A stretch of DNA of 64,000 nt from Holothuria scabra (taxonomy: Eukaryota; Echinodermata; Holothuroidea; Aspidochirotida; Holothuriidae): contig CM074196.1 in assembly GCA_037179385.1 (NCBI GenBank), forward strand, positions 33,442,486 to 33,506,485. The letters are read 5' to 3'. Positions 22,725-32,784 of the stretch are shown piece by piece. How positions within the stretch are numbered: position 1 is the first letter of the stretch; each line of letters begins with the position of its first letter. The position numbers and the translations under genes are program-made. Below the pieces are notes generated by a model. The model searched no databases. It was not told the origin of the DNA and was given only the letters and a program-made list of their open reading frames with translations.

Positions 22725-23091
22725 CACGGACTTCCTATACATGGACAGAGCATACTGCAATGTATATTGTCGCTACCATACGTGTGAGAAAAAGCGCACC
22801 AAGATGGCCGACTGCTATGGTTTTGCGAAAAAATGTGGACTTTCTCTAGTAAATTCCAGATTTTGCAAGGAAGTTGAAATATTTTTGAAATATGGCAAGG
22901 TAAGGTCAAAATCACTTCACGTACTGCAGGAAAATGATATTCTTTCCCATTCAAGTTCAACTCTTGGGTAAAATACAACAGAATCGTTGTCAAATCATAC
23001 GATTTATAGAGCCTTTTTGTACCAGTCGGTGGAGACAATTAACGGATACGATGTACACGTTGCATGCTCTGTCCATGTATTGAAGTCCTTG
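22725..23091 (+). mobile_element. hAT-like MITE H1, copy 2
   Basis: Ends are CACGGACTTCC and GAAGTCCTTG. The 8-bp duplication CTTGGAAC is perfect (22717-22724 and 23092-23099). It is the opposite orientation of the copy at 16329-16723. The overlapping 120-codon frame is repeat-derived, not a gene. Confidence 0.8.
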
Positions 23092-23324
23092 CTTGGAACG
23101 TATCCTAATAAAAATTTCAAAAGATTGTGGGTCAAGTTTTGATGTGTCTCGATACTGTTAATGCGCGAGTTCAATTATTCGTTGCGGCATGGAATTATGG
23201 GGCAGGGCGTGGGATATACAAACCAAGCTCAGCACGTAGTTTATACAGCGTTCCCTTGTTTCCGTCAGTACGTGCATACAACACTATTTAAAGGCCGAGC
23301 TCTCTCACACTAAACGGTACCAAT

Positions 23325-23600
23325 TCTCCTAACCCTCTTACTTAAGCCCCTCCCACAATTGGCTGAAATTCATCCTCATCTAGATACAATCTTAGTTTAT
23401 TGCTTTAAGGTGAGTATAGAAAAACTTACCAAAACACTCTCAGTATACCGTTCAGACTGTGTAATATAAGCTTTGGTACTCTGCATTGTTTGAACTAGCT
23501 GTCAATCAAAGAGCTGAGCTAATTGAGAATTTCGGTACCCCCGTACTAAAATTATAGTTTGGGGTGAGAAGTTTGACCCTTTAAGTGTCTCAGCCAACTC
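23325..23600 (+). repeat. Dispersed repeat family D, copy 1
   Basis: Shares GGTACTCTGCATTGTTTGAA, AATTGAGAATTTC and GGGGTGAGA in order with copies at about 43335 and 60310. No coding capacity. Confidence 0.55.
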
Positions 23601-23874
23601 AGACGAGAATATGGGTCTCAGTGTTACTTTACGGCAGATTGAAATGCAAATTTTCACCTCAAAAAGACAATTTAGACACAATTCACTGTACAAAACCGCA
23701 CTTGATATCCCTCCTTAGGTTACGGATGAAAGAGTAATTTCACCAAATTTTCATGTTTACTCAAATTTTGGGATACGTGTTGTAGGTGCGGGATTCATGT
23801 TTGTTTATCCCGACGATTTGGACGATGTGCACCACCAAAGCGAATTACCGAACTGGCTTATAGCATTTTACTGC

Positions 23875-24020
23875 AGTAGTTAGAGCCAGCTTTATGGACC
23901 CGAACCAATCAGAAGCCAGCATGGGAATGACGTCATTGTTGCTAGGCAACGGTCAAGGTCATTGCAAAGTTCTTGGGTGACGTCATTGGTGATGGGCAAC
24001 GATCAAGGTCATTGCCACCG
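23875..24020 (+). repeat. Polinton left terminal inverted repeat
   Basis: It matches the reverse complement of 37464-37609 with about three mismatches over the first 140 bases. It contains two related ~50-base units, each with TGACGTCA followed by a (G)GGCAAC block and CAAGGTCATTGC. Confidence 0.9.
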
Positions 24021-24079
24021 TCAAGGTTATGTTCATTTGATTTTGATGTGAATATCATTCAGAAAATATTCTGTAGGCA

Positions 24080-24165
24080 AGTTGGCAGAAGGAGGACTCG
24101 AACCCGTGCTTCGGGACCCGTGCATTTGTCACAACATCCACTACAATAGTGCCGGCTAACCGACA
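24080..24165 (-). other. tRNA-like segment (degenerate)
   Basis: On the minus strand, GGGTTCGAGTCC fits the B-box of tRNA genes exactly and a TAGCCGGC/GTAGTGG region resembles an A-box. A matching 7-bp acceptor stem could not be drawn, so this is a tRNA relic or SINE head rather than a working tRNA. It lies between the left terminal repeat and the WW/PC4-like gene. Confidence 0.3.
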
Positions 24166-24835
24166 GCCTGATTATACTTGGTGTATACTTATTTTATAAA
24201 GGTACTAGCCCCGATCGATCGATAAAAGGCACACAGAAAGAAAATGACCACTCAATAAGGCTGTCTGGTATGAGGGGTGACAAGACTTTATTTACTCGTG
24301 GACACAAAAAATCGATATCGATTCTAAGCTGCACTCACATTTTCCATGTGTACATAGTCCTAGATGTACAGACGTAATACTTAGTTGAAGACACTGTACT
24401 AGGGTGGGCATTACAAGGAGCTGAACGAACAGCATCATTCATAGTTCATTCATAGTGCACAAAAAGACCAAGGTACATTAGTTAGCTGTTTAATAGGAAG
24501 GTGTAATTTATTGTGGTGACTTGCTTCGCAATCGGAGGAACTTACGACGTAAACAACTTAAACGTTTCGAATGAATGAAGACTGTCCGTTATGCGTTTTC
24601 TGTGTGAACTACGGGCACTTTCCAGTATCAAGAGTAAGGAAATAAAAGTTGCGAATATCCTTGGATGTTATAAAGATGTAACCTACACGTATAAGTTATC
24701 GGAAGATGACAATTGTCAAGATCATAAAGCAATTGTTTAAGAACAAACTTATGTTTGCAATAAAGGTGTTACGGCAATTTTGACACAACAGAAAACAGTG
24801 TTTTTACTATATGCTCTCTGTGATTAACTGTCTCT

Positions 24836-25261
24836 TCAAGACTGGTAAGTGCTTCTTTCCGTTGTTTTTATATCACATGATATGACAGGTAGTAGGTCTT
24901 GAATGTCTTTACCGGTACGGTGCAATTGTTGCCATTCATCAGGGTTTAAGTAGACACATTTTCCTCGTCGAGAGAGGCTCTTTCTTGATTTGGTTCGTTG
25001 TATACAAACATATATACAGGGACCTATATGTTTCACAGTCACAGATGCAGTCTTGCTTAACGGGAAGTCAAGCAGCGGCTGAGAAGGCTTCATACGTTTA
25101 GTCACTTTTGAGTAAGCGTTAGGAGGCCTCGGGTTTGGTTGAAGTTGGAGCTGCATGGGCTTTCCCTCAATAGGTTTTTGCCAGCTGGTTTCCTGTGAGA
25201 GAGGGTTGTAGTAATACATGTTTCCTTTTGAATCGATACAAGTCTGCCATGAAGATGACAT
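24836..25261 (-). CDS. WW-domain protein with PC4-like C-terminus
   Basis: A 141-residue protein, and the only leftward Polinton gene. Residues 4-30 form a WW domain: W5, the YYY block 16-18, W27 and P30 are all at canonical spacing; such domains bind proline-rich peptides. Residues about 70-122 fit the PC4/p15 single-stranded-DNA-binding coactivator pattern: alternating beta strands, a basic loop (RTKSRKSLSRRGK) and a hydrophobic LNPDEWQQL ending with W110. WW domains are certain by eye; the PC4 call is inference. The ATG at 25259-25261 is the first in frame. About 1.08 kb separates it from the divergent polymerase gene, suggesting a shared two-way promoter. A role in element transcription or single-stranded-DNA handling during replication would suit both domains. 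No stop or frameshift is visible. Confidence 0.7.
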   Translation of the reverse strand: MSSSWQTCIDSKGNMYYYNPLSQETSWQKPIEGKPMQLQLQPNPRPPNAYSKVTKRMKPSQPLLDFPLSKTASVTVKHIGPCIYVCIQRTKSRKSLSRRGKCVYLNPDEWQQLHRTGKDIQDLLPVISCDIKTTERSTYQS

Positions 25262-26337
25262 GGTGTAAGATCAGTGTTGCTTCGACGACTGACAGCTATG
25301 AAATGATGATAATGACCCACCGTCATCCATTAAATGACGTCCAAAATTGACATTGTTGTAAGCTGTAAGCGTCGGTGCTACAGACCAAAAACACCACATG
25401 GATGAATCTTTCAGATTCGAGGGTTCGATTCCCTCAGGTGTCCCTACTTGTAGTTTCATCGACAGCTTATTTAGCCTATGCAATGTCATTAGATGAAAAA
25501 ACTGTTATTCACCTTTTCAGACTTTGTCTAACAAAATGTCACCACTGAAGGCTTACCTTTACCAAGAGAAACTTAGGTGTCATCATTGAATTACCCGCGT
25601 CGTCATGGAAACACTGACCTTGTTAGTTCTTCAGATGTGAAGGGTGTCGATCACAACTTTAGTTAATAAAGAATTAGTCTGTGAACTGTTTTTTGAAAAT
25701 GTAGGCCTCGTGAATAGTGAAATTGAGGATGCTGTCGTCTCAAGAATTTTGATATTGATTTTTCTCGCCAGGTTACTGTGCTAATATTTTTACTTTATGT
25801 TATGTCATATTTAGTGCAGTGCCACGAGTACTTATAACGATCCAAAATGAGTCCTTTTCATTCGTAATTGATTTTAAGGTTTTCCCTTTTATGTCATCTG
25901 TGCCGTTGAAGGGATCGATACTATACGTAATGTTTGAACAAAGCAACTGCAGACTTCCGAAATGTTGTCACGGTGACACGAATGTTTATTCATTGTGCTT
26001 ATGAATAATGCGATTATTGATTCGTACAAAACATACTCACCGTTGGCAACGCGATATTGATTTTGTATCTATTGTTCATTTGAATAGAATCCAAACAGAT
26101 CCAAACAAGCTTAGTCTCACCTTGGTAATATCGACTTGAAGCTATTGTTCGTCCAAACAGAACGACAATGGATCAAAATATTTATGTGCATTACTATGGT
26201 AATACAACAACATTCGCGTATCATATAAAAGGCCCAACCAACCGACTGGCGTCCTTTTTTCCCTTAATCTTCGACTCGTGAACACGTACGCAGTTGTTTT
26301 CTGAAAATTGTATTGTCCTATTGTGTATACAAAAAAG
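25262..26337. promoter_or_regulatory. Divergent intergenic region of the Polinton
   Basis: No credible frame lies here. It separates the leftward WW/PC4-like gene from the rightward block and so must hold both start regions. A T-arm-like hairpin (GAGGG, TTCGATT, CCCTC) at about 25421-25437 is preceded by another hairpin, but no complete tRNA can be folded. The rightward TATA element is listed separately. Confidence 0.5.
26224..26230 (+). promoter_or_regulatory. TATA box for the rightward Polinton block
   Basis: TATAAAA followed by GGCCC, 108 bases upstream of the polymerase ATG at 26338. A transcript start near 26255 would leave a leader of about 80 bases. No competing TATA-like element lies closer to the ATG. 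Confidence 0.5.
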
Positions 26338-27369
26338 ATGGAGTTGTCTGAAGAGTTATGTCAGCAAGGTTGGACGCTTCAATGGAGCTGTACGTTCGAT
26401 CGGCCTTATTATTTTAACACGCATACGGGACAATCTCAGTGGCATCATCCTAGTCAGACAATTAGGATTGACAGAGAGCAGCCTCGGAAACGCCAGCACT
26501 CTGAAGATAATGATTTTCAGCCCAATCAATATGGGGGTGCCGATTCAAACGTCACTGTGGAGGATGACAAGCCAGAAGAGGATACAATTTCACCAGAATG
26601 TTGCTATACTGTAGACGCACCTCGAATCAGACGTCTCAAGCGGTTTCGCACGTCCACCAACGAATACCGAGTGACTTTTAACGAATCCTTGGTACAGCGC
26701 TTTGTCCAGCAGCATAACGGTCCTTTGTCGGCCCTACACGATGTAATCGAGGCGCTGATGGATCAGCTCATGGAGGGTTTTGCTCCTCAGGATCGCGTGG
26801 GAATAGAACTATCCGCTCCTTCTTTAACCCATACTGTGTGGGTACCTCTCATGCGCCGAGACCAAATCACGATGGAACGTATGTTCGGTCTCATCGAAAA
26901 AGTGATTCAGTCCAATGCAGACTTTACGCTGAATGGTGAAGTGACTTTGAATGTCCTACACGTGGATATGGCAAATGGGAAAGGTCGACCCAATACTTTC
27001 ACCAACTTAAGGCAATGGCTAACGACGAAAAAGAGATCGGTGATCAGCATCAATAACACTGATGATCTGTGTTTGGCCAGGGCCCTCGTTACTGCCAAGG
27101 CTCGATTGGATAAACAAAGTGATCCGACTATCAGTTGGAATAACATTCGACAGGGAAAGTGTGAGCAGACCACACTGGCCAAGTTGCTACATGCTAATGC
27201 AGGTGTCCCTGAGCGAGCTTGTAGCTTAGACGAAGTGAATCGTTTTCAAGAGTATCTGCAGGATTATCAAATTTTGGTCCTCACCCAAACACCTCAAGAT
27301 CCCATAATGTTTAGAGGACCAGATAAAGATAAAAAAGCTCTGTTTACTGTATCAACAAGGTCACTTTGA
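26338..27369 (+). pseudogene. POLB: DNA polymerase B, N-terminal part with WW domain
   Basis: The ATG at 26338 is the first in frame. Residues 11-38 form a WW domain (W12, YYF 24-26, W35, P38). After an acidic linker comes the N-terminal region usual in Polinton polymerases, including MERMFGLIEKVIQSN and the later block RRSVISI/NDDLCLARAL in slightly different form (KKRSVISINNTDDLCLARAL). The frame ends at TGA 27367-27369, but the coding continuation lies in the next frame, which is open from 27308. The two frames overlap around a six-A run at 27331-27336. A +1 programmed shift, a short intron or an indel (real or assembly) could each explain this. A WW domain at the start of a protein-primed polymerase is unusual and matches the one in the divergent neighbour. 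Confidence 0.8.
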
Positions 27370-30300
27370 TGTCATAACGTCTCTGCCTGGATTTTTTGAC
27401 CGCAATTACATGTGCGAACATTGCCTCAAATGTTACGATAAGCACGAACGCCACCGTTGTGACAGCGTGTGCACTGGATGCTTCAACAACAATAAGGATA
27501 GCTGTACATTTGAAGCTTGGACATTCTGTCAAGAGTGTCATCGATATTTTAAGAGTCGGGCATGTTATGACAGACACAAGTTAAGACCTTCCAATTCCAA
27601 AAAAAGTGCTCACCCCAAATCAACGTGCGATCGTGTGAAACGCTGTAATGACTGCGGCAAGTTTATCAAAGATCAACACGAATGTGGGTTATATTATTGT
27701 CGAGCCTGTCAAACCAAAATGCCCATAGGTCACCAATGTTTTATGCACCCTATTCGTCAGAAATATCGTGAACCTGACGACGAGATTCAAGGATTTTTGT
27801 TTTTTGATTTTGAATGCCGACAGGAAGACGTATCTACAGACGATGAGCAAGCCCTTCAACATGTACCAAACTTTTGTGTCGTGCACCGTGTTTGCGACGC
27901 TTGTGTCATGGACAATGACATCAAAAACGACTGTGAGACATGCGGCCAAAGGGAACACATTTTCAAAGGCGAAGAAACCCTGTCGTCTTTGTGTCAGTTT
28001 CTGTTTAATAATCCTAATTTTATTGCTGTAGCCCACAATATGAGTGGGTACGATGGACAATTCATACTGCAGTACTTGAACGACATCGGTTTGCCACCAC
28101 AAAATGTGGTTATGAATGGATCTAAGCTGATGAGTCTCGAGTTAAACAAAAATTGTAAAGTCATCGATTCTTACAATTTCATTCCAATCCCACTCAGTGC
28201 TTTTTCCAAGACCTTTGGTCTAAAAGAATTGAAAAAAGGTTGCTTTCCCTACTTATTTAACACAAAAATACATGAATCGTATTGCGGACACTGGCCGTCG
28301 GCATCATTCTACAACCCCGACCAGATGACCACAGAAGGGAGGAAGCTGTTTTTAGATTGGTACAATCATCAGATCAACAAAGTATTTCATATGGAAGAGG
28401 AAATTACCGCTTACTGTAGAAGTGATGTCAATTTACTGCGACAAGGCTGCATCCAGTTTCGCAAGTTATTTATGGAGGAAACACACGTTGATCCCTTCAA
28501 AGAATGTTTGACGATTGCCTTCACGTGTATGCGAGTCTTTAGAAGGAATTTTTTGAAAGAAGGGACTATCGCCATTGTGCCCCACCAAGGCTACAACCCA
28601 CGATATAGGCAATCCATCAAGGCATTAAAATGGCTACGGTGGATTGAGCAGAAAGAAAGCATTGTTTTACAACATGCAAGACAAGGTGGGGGAAAACAAA
28701 TTGATGAGTATCGTGTCGATGGTTTCCATGGTGACCACGTCTGGGAGTTTTATGGCTGTGTCTGGCACGGCTGTCCAACTTGTAGACCAAACAGGGAGGC
28801 GTGCGTTCCAGGTAGTGACGTCACCATGGAAGAAACCTATCAAAACACCATGTTTAGGGCGGACTATTTGAGACAGAAAGGCTTTCACCTGCATGAGATC
28901 TGGGAGTGCGAGTACGAAAAACAACTCAAGAGCAATCCCCAGATGAAGGCATTTGTAGATGCCATCGAAATTCGAGAACCCTTACAACCACGTGATGCCT
29001 TTTTTGGCGGTCGAACCAATGCCGTCAAGCTTCATCATGTGACAGGCCCCGAAGAAAAAATTCGCTATATTGACGTCTGTTCTTTGTACCCTTGGGTGTG
29101 TAAGTACGGTGAATTTCCTATCAGTCATCCGACAATTATCACAGAACATTTTGGAAACGTGTTCGATTACAATGGTCTCATTCAGTGCCGCGTACTTCCT
29201 CCTCGAGGTCTCTATCACCCCGTACTACCTCAACGAATCAACGACAAACTGTTATTCCCATTGTGTGCGACCTGTGCCGCCGAAGAAAATCAAGGAACTT
29301 GCAAACACTCGGATGCTGAACGTGCCTTGGAAGGTACTTGGGTCAGTCTAGAGCTTCACAAAGCTTTGAAGACGGGGTATAAGCTGATGAAAATTCATGA
29401 AGTGTGGCATTTTGAGGAAATCACCCAGTACGACCATAGCTCTAAAGAAGGAGGCTTGTTTGTCGATTACATCAATACATTTTTGAAACTGAAGCAGGAA
29501 GCAGACGTTTGGCCAAGTCACTGTCAGACGGAGCAGGACAGGCAGAAGTACTTAGAAGAGTATGCACTGAAGGAGGGAATTAACTTAGACAGAGATGAAA
29601 TTGTTAAAAACGACGGCAAGAGGGCGTTAGCCAAATTAATGTTAAATTCATTTTGGGGGAAGTTTGGTCAACGGTCAAAACTGCCGCAAACAACGTTTGT
29701 CAACAACCTGTCAAATTACATGCAACTTCTGCTCGACCCAACTAAGACGGTCAAAAACGTACGTTTTGTATCTGATGACGTGGCACAACTACAATGGGAA
29801 CATGATGATGATTATATTTCGGTCGGCCCTAACACGAATGTGTTCATTGCTGCTTACACCACGGCCCAAGCCAGACTAAAATTGTACTCTTACTTGGAGC
29901 GATTAGATAAGAGGGTGTTATACTTTGACACCGATTCTATCATCTACGTGAGCACACCCGAAGGGTGGGATCCTCCGATTGGTAACTTTCTTGGCGATAT
30001 GACCGATGAACTGAGAAAACCGTACGGTGAAGGGAGCTATATTACCGAATTTGTTTCTGGGGGTCCAAAGAACTATGCATACAAGGTATTCCGTCCAGAT
30101 AATCCATCTTCAACCACGGTATGCAAAGTCAGGGGTATCACCTTAAACTTTGCATCAGAACAACAGATTAACTTTGAGTCCATGCGGCAGCTACTTCCAA
30201 CTCTGACTTCTGCAAGCCGAGTCGAAGAGGCAAACTTGACGGTCCACTACCCCACGAAAATCCAACGTCTGAATCCTGGCACGGTTGTTTCCAAATCATG

Positions 30301-30376
30301 CAAAAAGAACTACCGATTGGTGTACACGAAGCGGGCGCTGTGTGACGATTACACGACAAAACCGTACGGTTACTGA
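27308..30376 (+). pseudogene. POLB: Protein-primed family B DNA polymerase, main part
   Basis: Copies the linear element. Domains in order: a cysteine-rich zinc-binding region (27410-27760, many CxxC pairs); the 3'-5' exonuclease with FFDFE (about 27800), HNMSGYDGQF (28034-28063) and YCRSDV (28412-28429); a GCVWHGCPTC block (about 28754-28783) typical of this polymerase group; and the polymerase with DVCSLYP (motif A, 29072-29092), KLMLNSFWGKFG (motif B, 29632-29667) and YFDTDS (motif C, about 29921-29938). All catalytic aspartates are present. The first ATG in this frame is 27410, but that start would lose the N-terminal region, so this is the downstream half of the frame that begins at 26338. 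It ends 46 bases before the ATPase start. Apart from the frame change, no lesion is visible. Confidence 0.92.
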
Positions 30377-30422
30377 CCAATTTATTAACACGACACTTTG
30401 ACAGGTGTTATCATTCGTTGCC

Positions 30423-31067
30423 ATGGATGCAAGGTTGAAGCATCCATTTACGTGTTTGGTTGCAGGACCAACTGGCTGCGGGAAAACGTTGTGGGTAAAT
30501 CAATTGCTTCAACATCGACAGACTATCATTCACCCCGTACCTGAAAATATTGTTTGGTTTTACGGGGAATTTCAAAAGGCTTATACCGATATTTCAAGAG
30601 CCATTCCCAGCATTCTCTTTATTGAAGGAGTGCCAACCGACTTCAACGAGTACGTGGACAGTGATCGCACGAATTTATTTATTCTGGATGATTTGATGAC
30701 CGAGATAAAAAATAATCAAAGCGTCACGCATCTCTTTACGAAAGGAAGTCATCATAAAAATTTGTCGGTTATTGTGCTGTTACAAAATTTGTTTCAACAA
30801 AGCCCCGAAAGCCGCACCATCAGTTTAAATTCCCATTATTTGGTGGTTTTTAAAAACCAGAGAGATGCCTCTAGTATCACTCATTTGGCTAAACAAATGT
30901 ATCCAGGAAACATTCGCTTCATGCAAGAATATCACAGGGATGCCACGATCGAACCTTACGGATATTTATTCATCGATCTCAAACCAGACACCGTCGAAAG
31001 GTTGCGATTACGAACGAATATATTTCCCACAGATGCTCACCACTACGTCTACGTCAAGAAAAGATAA
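30423..31067 (+). CDS. ATP: Genome-packaging ATPase (FtsK/HerA, A32-like)
   Basis: A 214-residue protein expected to power DNA translocation into the capsid. Walker A GPTGCGKT lies at residues 15-22 (30465-30488) and Walker B LFILDD near residue 84 (30676-30693). A later LLQNLF block with glutamine-asparagine sensor residues is also usual for this family. The length is normal for Polinton ATPases. I chose the ATG at 30423 (context GCCATGG); the upstream in-frame codons lack an ATG. The 3' end overlaps the next gene's likely start by 35 bases. No lesion is visible, although the polymerase upstream is broken. Confidence 0.92.
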   Translation: MDARLKHPFTCLVAGPTGCGKTLWVNQLLQHRQTIIHPVPENIVWFYGEFQKAYTDISRAIPSILFIEGVPTDFNEYVDSDRTNLFILDDLMTEIKNNQSVTHLFTKGSHHKNLSVIVLLQNLFQQSPESRTISLNSHYLVVFKNQRDASSITHLAKQMYPGNIRFMQEYHRDATIEPYGYLFIDLKPDTVERLRLRTNIFPTDAHHYVYVKKR

Positions 31068-31548
31068 ACTTCACAGGAAAATTACAACTACTATCTTGCT
31101 GGACTTCCTAGACCTACTCAAGGACGGCGAACTCTCCAAGGAGGCCATAGCATGGGTTAAGGTGGGTCGTGTGGTGGCTCAACGTGTTAGACAGACAGAG
31201 TCATACCGACAAATTCACCAAGAACTTAAGGATATCGATCCAGCTCCGCATGAAATACGTTCTTTACCCTTTAGAGTGTTAACAGATTCTCCGATGCATC
31301 CCTACCGTATTCTCACGTTGTTAGTGTTCACCGCTGATATCTGTCGACGGTGGCACCTAACAAACGGAAATTGGCCTTTGATGAATATCATCATTCAGCA
31401 AGTATTGGGTATTGTTTGGCAACATTGTTTTGATTGGCAGGAATGGCTTGAGCAAGTCCAAGAAACAACAAGACCTTCAGCTGTCACAGTGGCTCTTACA
31501 CTAGCAACAATATGTCTTAGCTGTTGGGATCATGTCATTCATCAATAA
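31033..31548 (+). CDS. Bcl-2-like apoptosis regulator homologue
   Basis: A predicted all-helical protein of 171 residues. Features in order: a BH3-like helix around residues 40-50 (VKVGRVVAQ); a BH1-like helix at 89-103 (HPYRILTLLVFTADI), keeping the arginine and the two-helix hydrophobic pattern but not the usual Asn-Trp-Gly; a long helix starting NWPLMN; a BH2-like DWQEWLEQ at 134-141; and a C-terminal hydrophobic segment (150-164) like the tail anchor of mitochondrial Bcl-2 proteins. Known viral Bcl-2 proteins delay death of the infected cell; that role here is inference. The frame is also open upstream to an ATG at 30865, deep inside the ATPase gene; the ATG at 31033 is preferred because it limits the overlap to 35 bases. 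No lesion is visible. It could be a convergent helical membrane protein. Confidence 0.65.
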   Translation: MLTTTSTSRKDKLHRKITTTILLDFLDLLKDGELSKEAIAWVKVGRVVAQRVRQTESYRQIHQELKDIDPAPHEIRSLPFRVLTDSPMHPYRILTLLVFTADICRRWHLTNGNWPLMNIIIQQVLGIVWQHCFDWQEWLEQVQETTRPSAVTVALTLATICLSCWDHVIHQ

Positions 31549-31585
31549 AACGAACTGCTCTACCTTCCCTCCGTCATTTTGCATC

Positions 31586-31906
31586 ATGTCACGACGTGTG
31601 ACGGAACAGGCACCATTTTTGCATGTCTTGGCCAGAGGAACTACTCAACAGCGAAGTGCTCTCTTGAAGCGTCTCCATAAAGACCTTGTGGTTTGTTTAT
31701 GTGAATGTGCTTTGAACATTCTGAAGGGGAATGTCAAGTTGACACCATCCGAGAAGTTGAACCTGCAACGCCATAGAACCAAGTTGAGAAAACTCGTCGA
31801 TCGGAAGGTGACACTCCCGCAGAAGCGTAAAGTATTCACACAAAAGGGAGGAGGCCATTGTGTCAGATCTATGTTATTGCCTGTTATTAAGCAACTAAAA
31901 ATCTGA
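31586..31906 (+). CDS. Small basic Polinton protein, function unknown
   Basis: A 106-residue protein with a helical first half (FLHVLARGTTQQRSALLKRL) and a strongly basic middle (RHRTKLRKLVDRKV), ending with KVFTQKGGG and a short hydrophobic stretch. The arrangement 'basic helix, then KR, then QKGG, then hydrophobic end' recurs in small proteins of Polinton-like elements, so it is probably a virion or DNA-associated protein; that is inference. The ATG at 31586 is preferred over one at 31532, which lies inside the preceding gene. Its stop is followed after one base by the next gene's ATG. Confidence 0.6.
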   Translation: MSRRVTEQAPFLHVLARGTTQQRSALLKRLHKDLVVCLCECALNILKGNVKLTPSEKLNLQRHRTKLRKLVDRKVTLPQKRKVFTQKGGGHCVRSMLLPVIKQLKI

Positions 31907-31907
31907 T

Positions 31908-32633
31908 ATGGAGTATGCCAAGAAAATGATGCTTATCGATCCCTCGGAATTGACAAAATGGCAAACGCCCAGCACTGACTCTAAACTCCCCGATGTATTA
32001 TCAAGGATGGAAAGGACAATGAGGGCTCGTGAGACTCCAGATATACAACGACGACGACGCCTGGAAGACAAAATTGATCAACTATTGGAAAAAGAGGGTG
32101 TCGATGATGACGTTACAGCAAAACTTTACCAAGAAGCATTGCGACGGCAACGCGTCCATAACAAACAAATACCACGCATGGAAGACTTGACGGCTACTAT
32201 GAACGATGCAGAAGAGCATCATGTGAGTGATGATGCTATCTTAGCCAGTGTTCCCCAAAAATATCAAGACAAAGCTGGTCGTTTACTAAAATTTTTCAAA
32301 GGACATGGCATTACGTGGAACCCACAAGGTGAGCTTGAAAGGAATGGTAGTGTCATTAAGCGTAGTCATGTCATCGACCTGGTGAATGATTTGATGCGAC
32401 ATAGACAGTCATTTGAACCTAACGGCCGTGAGACGTTATCACAATGCTTAGCTGACTTTAACATACCTCAAGAGCTCCTGGGGAATCTAGAGCAAAGAAA
32501 TGCCATACAACGGCTTAGAGACTCCGGCAAAGTGTACGCTGTGGCCTCCCATTTGAACACACCGCCTCAGACGCCGAATAAAAAAGGAATGAAGAGACAA
32601 TCCTCACGTAAACTAATCTGGGAACCTTTATAA
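31908..32633 (+). CDS. Conserved Polinton protein (PW-like), function unknown
   Basis: A 241-residue charged protein. The first half is rich in coiled-coil-type helices (RRRRLEDKIDQLLEKEG). The second half contains SVPQKYQDKAGRLLKFFKGH, then ITWNPQGELERNGSVI, then SHVIDLVNDLMR. The 'P-KY-KA--LL... I-W---GEL... G--I--S-V-DL' pattern occurs in a conserved protein of Polintons and related adintovirus-like elements whose role is not established. Position between the small basic protein and the integrase fits. It is complete, with no lesion. Confidence 0.65.
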   Translation: MEYAKKMMLIDPSELTKWQTPSTDSKLPDVLSRMERTMRARETPDIQRRRRLEDKIDQLLEKEGVDDDVTAKLYQEALRRQRVHNKQIPRMEDLTATMNDAEEHHVSDDAILASVPQKYQDKAGRLLKFFKGHGITWNPQGELERNGSVIKRSHVIDLVNDLMRHRQSFEPNGRETLSQCLADFNIPQELLGNLEQRNAIQRLRDSGKVYAVASHLNTPPQTPNKKGMKRQSSRKLIWEPL

Positions 32634-32784
32634 AATAAGGGCCATATTACAAATTTAGCCATTTTAACTATAGCCGTCATGGGCTGCATGAGTGCACGAG
32701 ACCCAATCATTTCGATTCGTGATTGGTTTCAACGGATTCGTATTTTGTGTGCTTGCTGCTCGGGGAAGATTGTCATACACGACC

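Noticed and set aside
22609..23038. Two overlapping frames of 108-120 codons
   Set aside because: Both lie over the H1 MITE and use its inverted repeats; no protein motif.
25383..25448. Possible tRNA gene (T-arm GAGGG-TTCGATT-CCCTC)
   Set aside because: The T-arm and an adjoining hairpin are good, but no acceptor or D stem can be paired upstream, so a full cloverleaf is not supported.
27689..28102. Antisense frame within the polymerase gene
   Set aside because: It is a shadow of the strongly motif-supported forward polymerase frame.
30865..31032. Longer start for the Bcl-2-like protein
   Set aside because: It would place about 56 codons inside the ATPase gene in another frame with no motif; the ATG at 31033 suffices.
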